Source of the DNA: Ferrimonas aestuarii
GTDB lineage: Bacteria > Pseudomonadota > Gammaproteobacteria > Enterobacterales > Shewanellaceae
Length of the DNA: 64,000 nt
Direction: 5' to 3'
Assembly: GCF_005116665.1 (NCBI RefSeq)
Contig: NZ_SWCJ01000013.1
Span: 62,001-126,000, forward strand
Shown: in pieces, positions 38,798-48,828 of the stretch
Layout of the letters: each line of letters begins with the position of its first letter
Numbering within the stretch: the first letter of the stretch is position 1
Position numbers and translations under genes: made by a program
Notes under the pieces: generated by a model
What the model was told of the DNA's origin: nothing
Database searches by the model: none
What the model saw: the letters and a program-made list of their open reading frames with translations, nothing else

Positions 38798-39994
38798 TCA
38801 GGCGGCGCGTCGGCGTTGGGGACGCTTCGGAGGTTGATCCACACGAATGCAGTTTCGGCCCGATTGTTTGGCTTGATACAGGGCTTCATCGGCACGCTTG
38901 ATCACCTGCTCCGACGTTTCCGCACCCTGACGCCACTGTGCCATGCCGATGGACAGAGTAATCCGCTGAGGGCTGCCCTCCTCCTGACCTCGAATCATAA
39001 ACGGATATTGGGCAATGGATTGGCGCACCTCTTCCAGCGCCTCAATGCAGGCGTGGCGATTTAAAGAGCGAAAGATGATGGTGAACTCCTCACCACCATA
39101 GCGAAAGACCTTGCCACCATGGCCTACGGTCTCCAACTGCTGAGCCACCAAACGCAGCACATCGTCACCAACGTCATGACCAAAACGATCGTTGAATGCT
39201 TTGAAGTGGTCGATGTCCATCATCGCCACGATGCCCCGTTGCCCCATGCGCTGTAAGGAGGCCTCAAGGCTGCGTCGATTACGTACCTGAGTCAGTTGAT
39301 CGCAAAATGCCAAGTTGTAACTGTGTTGGGCCAGCAGAAACAGGCAAACGCCCCCAAGGGCCGTGTAGATGGTGGCAGACATGGCCGGCACGTCAAAGCA
39401 GGCCAAGCTGAATAACACCGCCACGAGGCTGGGCAGAATCAACGAATCGCCCCCTTGGCGGCGGCGATAATGCAGCAACATCGATAACCCCAACAGCAGT
39501 GCCGTCCACAGGGTTAACACCCAAGGTTGAGGATACCCTCCGATGACGGTGACCCACTGGTTGAGCCAGAGGTGCAGCGGCTCACCATGGACAATGACGC
39601 CCCACTCCAAACCGCCAACAATGACCGCCAGCAGTGCCGCCCCATGGCTGAAACGGAAGCGCTCAGATTCGGGCCATAAATCAGCCAGAAACAGCAGCAG
39701 CGGAGTAACGATGCCGAGCACCCAGTACTGCAACTCGATGTCAGGATTGGATAGAGGTGCCTGCAGCCTCAGTTGAATCACGCCATAACTCAACAGGCAG
39801 ATTAGCACCATGAGGCTGTTTTTATTTAGGCGATAGACGCGACTGTCCAACCAAGCTACCGGTAACAGCAGCCAAGGCAGCCAACTCAACATCCACATCA
39901 CTCGAGGACTGGCATCCACCAGCCACTGTGAAGCGATGCCACCAACGACAGCCAGCGCACCAGCTAACAATGGTTGATGATGTCGATTGAGCAT
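38798..39994 (-). CDS. Membrane diguanylate cyclase (GGEEF), paralog
   Basis: 398 residues, GGGGAA before the ATG. Multi-helix N-terminal half, then GGDEF domain with FRYGGEEF and the conserved MDIDHFKAFND region. Also lacks an RxxD site. Ends in a basic KRPQRRRAA tail. Reads into the paralog downstream across a 132-base gap. Confidence 0.9.
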   Translation of the reverse strand: MLNRHHQPLLAGALAVVGGIASQWLVDASPRVMWMLSWLPWLLLPVAWLDSRVYRLNKNSLMVLICLLSYGVIQLRLQAPLSNPDIELQYWVLGIVTPLLLFLADLWPESERFRFSHGAALLAVIVGGLEWGVIVHGEPLHLWLNQWVTVIGGYPQPWVLTLWTALLLGLSMLLHYRRRQGGDSLILPSLVAVLFSLACFDVPAMSATIYTALGGVCLFLLAQHSYNLAFCDQLTQVRNRRSLEASLQRMGQRGIVAMMDIDHFKAFNDRFGHDVGDDVLRLVAQQLETVGHGGKVFRYGGEEFTIIFRSLNRHACIEALEEVRQSIAQYPFMIRGQEEGSPQRITLSIGMAQWRQGAETSEQVIKRADEALYQAKQSGRNCIRVDQPPKRPQRRRAA

Positions 39995-40046
39995 CTATTC
40001 CCCTTACCCTAAACAATCCACGACGTAGACTAAGCGACCATGGCGC

Positions 40047-41012
40047 TTAGCCACTTAAACCAATAATGACTCGGCGATAATCGTCCAAGATCGCATCAGA
40101 ATCAACCTCAACGCAGACTTGCTGCTCCCGATAATCGGACCAACCATCGTGATGGAAGCGGCCAGGCTCGGTTTTTTGGATGGTCATGCCCGCCGCAGGG
40201 CCGTCGGTCACTACCCGCACTGGACCCAACCTAGTGGTAAACCACTCAGGATTTGCCGCGTAAGCCACCGCTGAAGGATCGTGCACATGGCAGCCCTGTA
40301 GCCCCAACTTACGGGAATAGAAGTCCAAATAGTAGCGGCTGACTTGCCAGATAAACTCACCAGCTTCACCGGCGGATTCTCTTAATTCATCGAGGTAGGT
40401 ATCTGAAAAGAAAGTTTGATGGGTAACATCCAGACCCACGATGGCCACCGGCCAGTCGGCAGTGAACACCTGATCGGCCGCATGGGGATCATCATGAATA
40501 TTGGCTTCCGCCACTGGAGACACGTTGCCACGGCGACCATCACCGCCAAAGGCGGCGCCCATGATCACCACCTGCTTCACCAACTTGGTGATCTCAGGGT
40601 CATGTTTGAGTGCCAATGCCAAGTTGGTCAGCGGGCCAACGGCCACCAAGGTGATCTCACCTGGCTCAGCACGAACGCGCTCGCAAATGTACTGATAGGC
40701 TGGGCGGGCATCGATGTCGACCGCCTGATCTTGCGGCGCCAGTACGGTTCCCATGCCCTCTTCGCCATGAACAATCACCGTCGGACCAACTGGGTCACGC
40801 TCTAACGGCCCCTCGGCGCCTTTGGCAATCGTCGCACCGATATTGAAACGCTCATTCAAATAACAAGCATTGCGGGTGGCATTGTCGATGGTGGCATTGC
40901 CATACACCGTGGTAATCGCAGTAAGGTCGATGTTGGGGTGGCCATGGGCATACAAGATCGCCATGGCGTCATCAATGCCAGGATCCGTATCAAAAATAAT
41001 CTTAGAGGTCAT
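40047..41012 (-). CDS. Inosine/uridine-preferring nucleoside hydrolase
   Basis: 321 residues. The Ca2+-binding DTDPGIDDAMA motif is at the N-terminus (residues ~8-18), with EANIHDDPHAAD and a late HVHDPSAVAY containing the catalytic His region. It splits ribonucleosides into base and ribose for salvage. The start is the ATG at 41012. Single gene on the minus strand, divergent from the MFS exporter. Confidence 0.92.
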   Translation of the reverse strand: MTSKIIFDTDPGIDDAMAILYAHGHPNIDLTAITTVYGNATIDNATRNACYLNERFNIGATIAKGAEGPLERDPVGPTVIVHGEEGMGTVLAPQDQAVDIDARPAYQYICERVRAEPGEITLVAVGPLTNLALALKHDPEITKLVKQVVIMGAAFGGDGRRGNVSPVAEANIHDDPHAADQVFTADWPVAIVGLDVTHQTFFSDTYLDELRESAGEAGEFIWQVSRYYLDFYSRKLGLQGCHVHDPSAVAYAANPEWFTTRLGPVRVVTDGPAAGMTIQKTEPGRFHHDGWSDYREQQVCVEVDSDAILDDYRRVIIGLSG

Positions 41013-41198
41013 AAGTGTTCCAGTTTGGTCTTTTTGTCAGCCGATTATGGCCAAAATTTTTCGCGAAATCTGCGTTCTCTAACGCGATTCTTAAATCCAT
41101 GTCACCCCGTTCAAAGTTAAGATTTCATTGATAATTTCAATTTCTCTCATCGCCCTATTAAGAGTAAGGTAAATCGAGTTTTCCTGTAGATTGATCCT

Positions 41199-42392
41199 AT
41201 GTCGGCTTTAAGCGGGCGCCAATATACCTTGGCCCTATCTGTTCTTATCTTTTCTGCCATGGTGGTGTTCTGTAACCTCTATGTGGCTCAGCCTATGCTG
41301 CCACTGCTTGCTCAGCAGTTCGGACTCGACAGTGCCCACGCCAACTGGATGCACGCCGCTACGCCTCTGGCGCTGGCCATTGCTTTGATCCCTTGGGCCA
41401 TGTTGTCAGACAGTTGGGGGCGCCGACCCATCATGCTGCTGTCTTTGGCCAGCTTACCGGTGATCAACCTACTGCTGATCCACAGCCAATCCGCCCAATG
41501 GTTTATCGGCTTGCGTCTGATTCATGGGGTAATGTTGGCTGGCTTTGTAGCCGTAGCGGCAGCTTGGATCTCAGAAGAGGTGGGCATTTCCCGCCTTGCG
41601 AGCGCCATGGGCACCTACGTGGCCGCCAATGCCATTGGCGGTTTGGGAGGCCGGCTGATTGGCGGTGCCTCCAGCCTCTTTGGCCACTGGCAGGCCCCGT
41701 TTTGGATCTTGATCGCCATCAGCATTGCCGCCGGAATTGCCCTATGGCTGCTGCTGCCCAAACAGCGCAACTTCACTCCAACTGCACCGAATCTTAGGCT
41801 CGCCATTCAAGGGCTAAAGCACCACCTGAGCAACCCACTACTGCGCGGGGCTTATCTCATTGGTGGCATCACCTTTGGCCTATTTGTAAACCTCTATACC
41901 GTATTAGGATTTCAATTGGCCCAGGCCCCTTGGTCATTGACCGCCGCCCAACTGTCGCTGCTGTTTCTCACCTATCTGGCAGGCAGTGTTTCGGCTCAAT
42001 TTTCTGGCCGCTGGCTGCGCTACTTTTCTGCCCCCGCGGGGCTGCAAACCGGTGCCCTGTTTCTGATTTTCGGCACGGTCATCACCTTGGCCGACAGCAT
42101 TGAAGTGATCATTCTAGGCCTGCTGTTGTGCTCTATCGGCTTTTTCCAAGTGCACAGTCTGGCCTATAGCTGGGTGGGGCAACACGCTCAGTTTGAACGA
42201 GCCAAAGCCAGCTCCCTCTATCTGGTGCATTACTACTTGGGTGCCAGCCTAGGTGGGTTTGTGCTATTGCCAATCTGGAGCTGGGGCGGCTGGCCTATGG
42301 TGGTGGTCAGTTGCCTACTAGGCTACGGGCTCATCATTGTTCTAGCGCACTACATTCATCGTCACGCCTTTACCCAGCGCACCCATGCCTGA
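41199..42392 (+). CDS. MFS transporter, YnfM-like
   Basis: 397 residues, 12 hydrophobic segments. The loop 2-3 signature reads AMLSDSWGRRPIML; TM1 CNLYVAQPMLPLLA and NWMHAATPL resemble the YnfM/drug exporter branch. Likely exports drugs or arabinose-like sugars; substrate not deducible. Alone on the plus strand, with a leader of 180 bases shared with the nucleoside hydrolase gene. Confidence 0.87.
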   Translation: MSALSGRQYTLALSVLIFSAMVVFCNLYVAQPMLPLLAQQFGLDSAHANWMHAATPLALAIALIPWAMLSDSWGRRPIMLLSLASLPVINLLLIHSQSAQWFIGLRLIHGVMLAGFVAVAAAWISEEVGISRLASAMGTYVAANAIGGLGGRLIGGASSLFGHWQAPFWILIAISIAAGIALWLLLPKQRNFTPTAPNLRLAIQGLKHHLSNPLLRGAYLIGGITFGLFVNLYTVLGFQLAQAPWSLTAAQLSLLFLTYLAGSVSAQFSGRWLRYFSAPAGLQTGALFLIFGTVITLADSIEVIILGLLLCSIGFFQVHSLAYSWVGQHAQFERAKASSLYLVHYYLGASLGGFVLLPIWSWGGWPMVVVSCLLGYGLIIVLAHYIHRHAFTQRTHA

Positions 42393-42492
42393 GGTCATCG
42401 CTTCAGCCAAATAAAGCGCGCAAATTCAAACGGTAGTTTTACTAAAATATAAATTTAGCCACAGTACAGTATTTTCTTTGTACTATGCGCTC

Positions 42493-43545
42493 ATGGAAAA
42501 CCCTAAAGAATTTACTTTTTCACAATCAAAGAGTTCCAGCGCATGGCGGGATGAAGCGTTTAAGCGAGCCTGTCTGGCGGTTGCGAGCTGCGCTTTTCTG
42601 TTGGCGATCTTTAACTTTAGCTATCGTGCAGACTCGTTGTTTATCCTCGCCGACAGTGGTTTGTTTATTCTGGCACTGACCATGACGTACCGCCTGCACC
42701 ACAATATTCCGGTATCCATGGCCTTCAGGGTAGCCAGCGTGGTGATGGGAACCCTCTTCATCAACATCGTTACTTTCCAATACACCGCCTCTTCCGGATT
42801 GATCGTCTGGAACGCCCTGCTCCCCCTTCTTTACTACCTCAGCTTTGGCAAACGCTTTGGGTTTCAGCTGTGCATCATGCTGGCGATACTGGTTACGCTG
42901 ATCACCACATTACGGCAGTTCATTCCTGGCCATGAGATGCCCATGGCGATGATCGTCAACAGTATTTTTGCCTATGTGCTGGTGTGGGTGATCGCCCATA
43001 TCTATGAGTCCTCAAGGGAGAAGCAAGCTCTGCAGCTAGAGGAAATGGCACTGACCGACAGCCTGACTCAGGCCTTCAATCGTCAGGCGCTTAGACTTAA
43101 GGCATCGGCCTTCTGCCCCAAGACCGAAGCCTCCATGTGGCTGTGGCTGGTGGACGTGGATGATTTTAAACAGATCAACGATCGCTACGGCCATGAATCC
43201 GGTGACAAGGTACTGGTGGAGCTGGTGAGTCTCTTAAAAGCTTCATTTGGTGCCAACAACGTCTTTCGCCTTGGCGGAGAAGAGTTCGCCCTACTCAGCG
43301 AACACACGCCCGCAGAACAGGTGTTGCAACAAGCCAACGCGCTGTGCCACAGGGTTCGACAGCACCCCATTGAAATTGATGACACCCAACTGACAATCAG
43401 TTTGAGCATTGGCTTGGCCAGCAATGGCAATAACGCACCGCTGAGTAAAATCTTAAAGCGAGCGGACTTGGCCCTATACGACGCCAAAGCGGCGGGAAAA
43501 AACCAAGCCTGCCTGAGTCGTTGCCGCCTGTCGTCCGCCAGCTAA
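42493..43545 (+). CDS. Membrane diguanylate cyclase (GGEEF), third
   Basis: 350 residues from the ATG at 42493; the open frame extends five codons to a TTG. Five to six helices (~25-175), a short coiled linker, then a GGDEF domain with FRLGGEEF and VDVDDFKQINDRYGHESGD. No RxxD inhibitory site. Its last four bases overlap the convergent ABC exporter gene. Confidence 0.9.
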   Translation: MENPKEFTFSQSKSSSAWRDEAFKRACLAVASCAFLLAIFNFSYRADSLFILADSGLFILALTMTYRLHHNIPVSMAFRVASVVMGTLFINIVTFQYTASSGLIVWNALLPLLYYLSFGKRFGFQLCIMLAILVTLITTLRQFIPGHEMPMAMIVNSIFAYVLVWVIAHIYESSREKQALQLEEMALTDSLTQAFNRQALRLKASAFCPKTEASMWLWLVDVDDFKQINDRYGHESGDKVLVELVSLLKASFGANNVFRLGGEEFALLSEHTPAEQVLQQANALCHRVRQHPIEIDDTQLTISLSIGLASNGNNAPLSKILKRADLALYDAKAAGKNQACLSRCRLSSAS

Positions 43546-45296
43546 CTGACCAGCTGCAACTCAGCGAAATCGCGATACAAGGCGCTGCTCTCCAGCAACT
43601 CATGATGGGTGCCGATGGCTTGTATCTGGCCTTTGTCCACCACCACAATGCGGTCGGCGTCGATTACCGTCGCCAAGCGATGGGCAATGATTAAACAGGT
43701 TCGATTGGCCATCAACCGCTCCAGCGCCTGCTGAACCAGCAGCTCACTGCGAGCATCTAGCGCACTGGTCGCCTCATCCAACAATAAGATAGGCCGGTCA
43801 GCCAACAGGGCTCTCGCGATAGCAATGCGCTGTTTCTGACCACCAGAGAGGCGCACGCCTCGCTCTCCAAGTTGAGTCTGATAGCCCTGCTCAAAACCCT
43901 GAATGAACTCATCGGCACAGGCTGCCACTGCCGCTGCTTGCACCTGAGCCTCGCTGGCATCTGAGCGGCCATACCGGATGTTCCCCAGCACCGTATCCGC
44001 AAAAATGGTGGGCTCTTGAGGAACAAGGGCGAACTGGCAACGAAGCTTGGCAAGATCCAGCTGGCTGATGTCGACCCCATCCAGCGCAATGCGGCCTTGC
44101 TGTGGCTCATAAAATCGCTGCAGCAGCTGCAACAGTGTCGATTTACCCGCTCCACTTGGCCCCACCAAAGCCACCCGCTCTCCGGGCTCAACTTCCAGAG
44201 TGAATCGAGACAAAATCGGCTGCTCTGGCACACTGGGGTAGGCAAACTCCACCTCTTGAATACTCAAGCAGCCACGACATGGCGTTGGCAGAGCAAGCGG
44301 AGACTGGGGCGACACAATCGCTGGCTCCACATGAAGCAGCTCCAGCAAACGCTCACCGGCGCCGGAAGCACGCTGAATTTCCCCCAAAACCTCACTGATG
44401 GTGGCCACCGCCCCTGCCGTAACCACGGCATAAAACATGAAAGCCGACAGCTCACCGGCAGACAAGCTGCCCTCGACAACTTGCAACACCCCCATCCAGG
44501 CCACCGCCGTAATGGCGCAAACGCTCAAGGCCATCACGCTAGCAATCAACAAGGCTCGATAGCGAATGCGGCTGCTCGCCGCCACCAACACCTCATCGAT
44601 GCGCTCACCAAAGCGGTGCTTATCCTGCTGTTCATGGGCATAAGATTGCACCGTATGAATGGAATGCAGGCTCTCATCCACATAGGCACCAATGTCAGCA
44701 ACTCTATCTTGGCTGGCCCGGGCAAAATGGCGCACCTTTGTTCCTAATACTTTGATGGGCACCAACACCACCGGCACCGCCACCAAGACGTACAGGGTTA
44801 GCTGCCAGCTGGAGACCAACATCAACACCATGCCTCCCACTAAGGTGACGCTGGAGCGCAGCGCCATGGAGAGGCTCATGCCGATGGCGTTCTGCAGCAC
44901 CGTGGTGTCACTGGTAAAGCGGGAGATCACCTCGCCGGTTTTGGTGGACTCATAAAACTGCGGCGACAATGACAGCAAGTGGTGATACACCCGGCGGCGC
45001 ATCTCGGCACTGACCCGCTCTCCAAGCCAGGTCATAAAATAAAATCGGAAATAGGCCGCCACCCCGCTCAACAGCCCTAGGGATAACATGATGGTCATCG
45101 CTTGATTCAAGGCACTGCTGTCGCTGGTGCTAAAACCCTCATCCACAAGGGCTTTAATCGCCTGACCTATGGCCAGCCAACTCAATGAGCCCACCAACAG
45201 AGCCAAGCTGGCAAAAACCACCTGACGTTTATACGGAACCAACATCGACACGACCCATTTAAGAACCGAGGTTGGCTTTGCTACTTTAGAATTCAT
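43542..45296 (-). CDS. MsbA-related ABC exporter (fused permease and ATPase)
   Basis: 584 residues from the ATG at 45296; the open frame extends 24 codons to a TTG at 45368 without a ribosome site, so the start is uncertain. Six-helix membrane domain (residues ~20-310), then Walker A GPSGAGKST, Q-loop VPQEPTIF, signature LSGGQKQRIAIARALL, Walker B ILLLDEATSALD and switch IAHRLATV. Works as homodimer exporting lipid or drug. It lies downstream of hutZ with a 186-base gap. Confidence 0.9.
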   Translation of the reverse strand: MNSKVAKPTSVLKWVVSMLVPYKRQVVFASLALLVGSLSWLAIGQAIKALVDEGFSTSDSSALNQAMTIMLSLGLLSGVAAYFRFYFMTWLGERVSAEMRRRVYHHLLSLSPQFYESTKTGEVISRFTSDTTVLQNAIGMSLSMALRSSVTLVGGMVLMLVSSWQLTLYVLVAVPVVLVPIKVLGTKVRHFARASQDRVADIGAYVDESLHSIHTVQSYAHEQQDKHRFGERIDEVLVAASSRIRYRALLIASVMALSVCAITAVAWMGVLQVVEGSLSAGELSAFMFYAVVTAGAVATISEVLGEIQRASGAGERLLELLHVEPAIVSPQSPLALPTPCRGCLSIQEVEFAYPSVPEQPILSRFTLEVEPGERVALVGPSGAGKSTLLQLLQRFYEPQQGRIALDGVDISQLDLAKLRCQFALVPQEPTIFADTVLGNIRYGRSDASEAQVQAAAVAACADEFIQGFEQGYQTQLGERGVRLSGGQKQRIAIARALLADRPILLLDEATSALDARSELLVQQALERLMANRTCLIIAHRLATVIDADRIVVVDKGQIQAIGTHHELLESSALYRDFAELQLVS

Positions 45297-45482
45297 CAAT
45301 AGTCTCAATTGTTGGAGCGATTGATCAGAAGTGGGTGACACCACAGTTTCGCCGAGTGGCGACACCAAGCAAAAACTAAGTTAATAGACCACTTTCACAG
45401 AAAACGAGAGAGGAAGAAAGGAAGACTTTGCCAGCCCCGGCTGAAATGGAGCCGGCAAAGTCGAAAGGTGATGCCACCTAAG

Positions 45483-46019
45483 TTAGGCGGAGATGCGGTG
45501 GCCGTGGCCTTTGCCCTCGCCGGTCATCCAGTTTACGTCGGTCAATTCACTGCCGGTTAACTGAAATGCTTGGCCAAAGCCCTTCACAAACAAACCACGA
45601 GATGGCGTCAGCTTATACATGTTGAAGTCCGACAAGCCAGAGAGGTTTTCGGCCATCTCACCAAAGCGTTCAATCAATGCCGCACGGCCTTTGGCAAACT
45701 CGTCGTTATCGCGAGATATCGGCTCAGCCTGCACCTCAAAAGTCAGGCGCTTACGGGCGAATATTGACTTAGCCTCGGTCTCATCCTGGACCAGCATCAC
45801 CGACAGCCCTTGCTGCTGCTTAAGGTTTTTACCGTGCTTAGCAAGATCGCTAATCAAGATGTAAAAACCACCATTAGCTAAGGCAAACGGAGCATAGCTC
45901 ACATTAGGGTTATGCACAGCATCGGTACTTGCTAGAAGCAGGGTTTGACGGCTCTGCTTAAACTCTTCAATCTCAGGCAACAATCGCTCTTTTAATCGCT
46001 GCTGTTTTTCGTCTGTCAT
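45483..46019 (-). CDS. hutZ: Heme utilisation protein HutZ
   Basis: 178 residues with the pyridoxamine-phosphate-oxidase-like split-barrel of the HugZ/HutZ family: SRQTLLLASTD, NVSYAPFAL, a FGQAFQL stretch and a His-containing C-terminal tail GKGHGHRI, which in HutZ holds the heme ligand region. It binds heme and cleaves it to free iron. Third gene of hutWXZ; 25 bases after hutX. Confidence 0.94.
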   Translation of the reverse strand: MTDEKQQRLKERLLPEIEEFKQSRQTLLLASTDAVHNPNVSYAPFALANGGFYILISDLAKHGKNLKQQQGLSVMLVQDETEAKSIFARKRLTFEVQAEPISRDNDEFAKGRAALIERFGEMAENLSGLSDFNMYKLTPSRGLFVKGFGQAFQLTGSELTDVNWMTGEGKGHGHRISA

Positions 46020-46043
46020 CTGTTTTCCTCCTTGAACTGCGGG

Positions 46044-46544
46044 TTACGAAAACTGGTTTCGCAATGCAGTAAAGCGCTCTACCTGATCCGCCAGCAGCAC
46101 ACGCTTACGATCACGGCCAAGGTAGATTTTAAATACGATGGCGCCATCGCCATCAAAGAACTGAATGCTGTGACTTTCAGAGCCCATAAACGGCTTACTG
46201 ACCAAGGCCACTTCGGCCACGTTGTCCAGCTTTAGGTGACCGTGTAGGCCATCCCCTTTGGTCACTAGGTTGTAATAGCCGTGGCCAACCTTGCCCATTG
46301 GGAAGCTGCCTTTAAACTCAAAGATGCTGCCAGCAACCGAGACAATGGTGGTCATATTGCCCCACTCCGGCAGCTCGGCCATCAGGTTGTCCAGCTCAGC
46401 ACGGGGCATCACGGTCACCATCTCTTGCGGTAAGTTAGCCACCACATCGAACTCGGTCACGCCGAGCTCTGCGGCAATTTGACCCGGCATCTGGCTTGGG
46501 TTAGCTGCAATAATTTCAGCAACTTGGGCGCGTAAAGAACTCAT
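46044..46544 (-). CDS. hutX: Heme carrier protein HutX
   Basis: 166 residues. The start is the ATG at 46544, eight bases after GGAG and overlapping the hutW stop (ATGA); the ATG two codons upstream is too close to the ribosome site. Conserved blocks: VTEFDVVANLP near the N-terminus, VAGSIFEFKGSFPMGKVGHGYYNL. HutX hands heme to HutZ. Confidence 0.93.
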   Translation of the reverse strand: MSSLRAQVAEIIAANPSQMPGQIAAELGVTEFDVVANLPQEMVTVMPRAELDNLMAELPEWGNMTTIVSVAGSIFEFKGSFPMGKVGHGYYNLVTKGDGLHGHLKLDNVAEVALVSKPFMGSESHSIQFFDGDGAIVFKIYLGRDRKRVLLADQVERFTALRNQFS

Positions 46545-47905
46545 GCGCATCTCTCCATATTGGGTTTAGAACCGCCTTCAAGCGGATTGGCTTCAAAAAA
46601 CTTAAGCAGGCCGTTACACATATTCACCTGCCAAAAACGACCCGCCAGAGTGAAATGCACTCCGTGGTCATCAAATTCGGCTAAGCCACGCTTCTGCCAC
46701 TCGGCAAACAGCGGCTTAGCACGCTCAAATAGGTCATCACCAATGACGTAGCGAGCAATGCCACCTTGATCGCACAGCCCCACCAACTTGGCTTTAATTG
46801 GGCTCTCCGCTTTTGGCATCAGCATCGCCGAAGGCCACTGATTGTTATCGATAAAGTCTTGGTATTGCTCCAGATCTCGAGGCTGCATGCTGGCATAGCC
46901 GCCAAAATTGCCGCCGGCACCGGCGCCCACTGGCAAAATTTCGCATCCGTGTTTCACCATGGAGTTATACAAACTGCGCTCACGCTCATCTCGAGCCCAG
47001 TGGCTACAGCTCAGTTGGCGATAGCGATGTTTCGCCATAAAGGCATCGCCCATGCGATACAGACCGGATTTAAACTCAGTTGTGGCAGGCGCTGGGGCAA
47101 CGCCCTGCTCGGTCTGCCGCAGCATCGGCGTGCCTTTAAGATCGATAAGCTGGTACAGATCGGCTCCCGCCACCCCTGACTCCAACATGTCATCGAGATC
47201 TTGCTGCCAGATCTCCTTGGTCTGGTACGGCAGACCAAACAACAGGTCAATCACAATGGGGGCCAAATCCGCTTGGTTGAGCTCTTTCAAGCGAGACATC
47301 ACGTAGTCACGGTCGTCCAAACGCTTAGCCGCTTTGCGCACTGTGGTATTGAAGCTCTGCACCCCAAAAGAGAAGCGATTAATGCCACCCTCAATGGCGG
47401 CCTCAAATTTGGCATCGTCGAAGCGATTCAAACGCCCCTCAAGGGTGAACTCACAATCGGTTGCCAGAGGGAAACAGCGGCGAATGGTTTGCCCCAGAAT
47501 GCGCAACTGCTCTGCACTTAAGTCGGTAGGCGTACCGCCACCAATGTACACCGCATTAAACGGCGCGCTCTGAGCGTAGGCTGTGGCACCTTTGCGCTCG
47601 ATCTCCTGCAGCAGTAACTCGAAGTAGTTATCAACTAACTTACGACTGGATGCATATTGAAAGAAGCTGCAGAAGGTACAGCGAACCCGGCAAAACGGGA
47701 TGTGAAGGTAGAGGGCGCGACGCTTTTCTGGTGTGGCGCCTGTGGCAAGTAACTCATTGAGTTTCAGCTGTACCTGCTCTGGGTCTAACGGCGGTCTTCC
47801 CATGCCACCGGCGTGGGCACCACGCTTTTGATCAAAGGCGAATTTCAATGGATCCGGGCTCATACGGCCGGTCATTGACTCGTCCATCTGACATTCACTG
47901 TTCAT
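46541..47905 (-). CDS. hutW: Radical SAM heme-degrading enzyme HutW
   Basis: 454 residues from the ATG at 47905, with GGAG five bases upstream; a TTG ten codons earlier is not preferred. The radical SAM cluster motif is HIPFCRVRCTFCSF (CxxxCxxC), then GGGTPTDL and the HemN-like fold. The family (ChuW/HutW) opens heme anaerobically, releasing iron. First gene of the hutWXZ operon, divergent from tonB across a candidate Fur box. Confidence 0.95.
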   Translation of the reverse strand: MNSECQMDESMTGRMSPDPLKFAFDQKRGAHAGGMGRPPLDPEQVQLKLNELLATGATPEKRRALYLHIPFCRVRCTFCSFFQYASSRKLVDNYFELLLQEIERKGATAYAQSAPFNAVYIGGGTPTDLSAEQLRILGQTIRRCFPLATDCEFTLEGRLNRFDDAKFEAAIEGGINRFSFGVQSFNTTVRKAAKRLDDRDYVMSRLKELNQADLAPIVIDLLFGLPYQTKEIWQQDLDDMLESGVAGADLYQLIDLKGTPMLRQTEQGVAPAPATTEFKSGLYRMGDAFMAKHRYRQLSCSHWARDERERSLYNSMVKHGCEILPVGAGAGGNFGGYASMQPRDLEQYQDFIDNNQWPSAMLMPKAESPIKAKLVGLCDQGGIARYVIGDDLFERAKPLFAEWQKRGLAEFDDHGVHFTLAGRFWQVNMCNGLLKFFEANPLEGGSKPNMERCA

Positions 47906-48034
47906 CACAACTCCATACCGCTGAGCAGCGTTCAACGGTTTCTGCTAGCTCGAAAAATTCAACATCTAGCGGAATCTATCTCAAAAATTTCTGAGCGAAA
48001 GCTAAGGTACTCGAAACCTTGAACTTGATCAAAC

Positions 48035-48053
48035 GATAATTGTTTTCATTTGC
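48035..48053. promoter_or_regulatory. Candidate Fur box between hutW and tonB
   Basis: GATAATTGTTTTCATTTGC matches the 19-bp Fur consensus at 13 of 19 positions by eye. It is in the 208-base divergent gap and could repress both operons when iron is plentiful. Confidence 0.6.
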
Positions 48054-48113
48054 ATTCGATCTATCATTGAGAATACCATTACTGGAGAATTTGATAATAA
48101 GACCTAAAATATC

Positions 48114-48791
48114 GTGACTCCTAAACGCTATCTCTGCTCGGCTATTGCTGCCCTTACGCTGCAAGGGTGCGTTCTCGCTTCTCTGCCTTCTAAGGCGGAA
48201 TTTTTGCAAGCTTCAGGACAAGTCACCTCTCAAGTTAGCCTGTCACTATCAACGGCAACCTTGGCGCCAAAACCTGAGCCGACGCCAAAGCCCCAATCCG
48301 AGCCTAAGCCAGAACCCAAACCCGAGCCTAAGCCGGACCCCAAGCCAAAGCCAAAACCCAAGCCAAAACCTGAGCCTAAGCCGGACCCCAAACCCGAGCC
48401 TAAGCCGGAATCTGAGACTGAGCCCAAACCGGAACCCAAGCCCGAGCCAACGCCGGCTCCTGAGCCCACCACCGTTGCTAAAGCCGCCAAACAGGGCACC
48501 AAACAGCTGCCGGAGCTCGTGGAAAAACCCAGCTTCCTTAAGCCGCCGAAGCCACCGAAATACCCCAAGATGGCTCGCAAACGTGGCCAGCAGGGAATCA
48601 GCCTGATCGAAGTATGGCTGGACGAAGATGGGGAACAAGTTAAGCGCCTGTTGGTGCAAAGCAGCGGCCACAGCAGCTTAGATAAAGCCGCGTTGGCGGC
48701 GGTTTCAGACTGGGCCTTTGCTCCCCTGAGTCAGGGTGGTCAAGGGCAAGCTTCAAGAATTCAAGTACCTGTTCGGTTTCAATTGAACTGA
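48114..48791 (+). CDS. tonB: TonB energy-transducing protein of the heme locus
   Basis: 225 residues from a GTG (no upstream ATG in frame, weak ribosome site). Short N-terminal hydrophobic anchor, then residues ~52-118 of Pro-Glu/Pro-Lys repeats that span the periplasm, encoded by near-repeated DNA at ~48270-48470. The C-terminal domain starts near [10 protein letters not shown] and carries [14 protein letters not shown], typical of TonB. It couples ExbBD-harvested proton-motive force to HutA. The N-terminal helix lacks the usual His and has a LQGC that is only a poor lipobox. Confidence 0.9.
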   Translation: MTPKRYLCSAIAALTLQGCVLASLPSKAEFLQASGQVTSQVSLSLSTATLAPKPEPTPKPQSEPKPEPKPEPKPDPKPKPKPKPKPEPKPDPKPEPKPESETEPKPEPKPEPTPAPEPTTVAKAAKQGTKQLPELVEKPSFLKPPKPPKYPKMARKRGQQGISLIEVWLDEDGEQVKRLLVQSSGHSSLDKAALAAVSDWAFAPLSQGGQGQASRIQVPVRFQLN

Positions 48792-48828
48792 TTTCTACCT
48801 AACACTGCAGATATGCGGAGCTCTACCA

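Noticed and set aside
48230-48671. Gly/Leu/Arg-rich frames on the minus strand in tonB
   Set aside because: They arise from the Pro-Lys/Pro-Glu repeats read in reverse and have no start signals.
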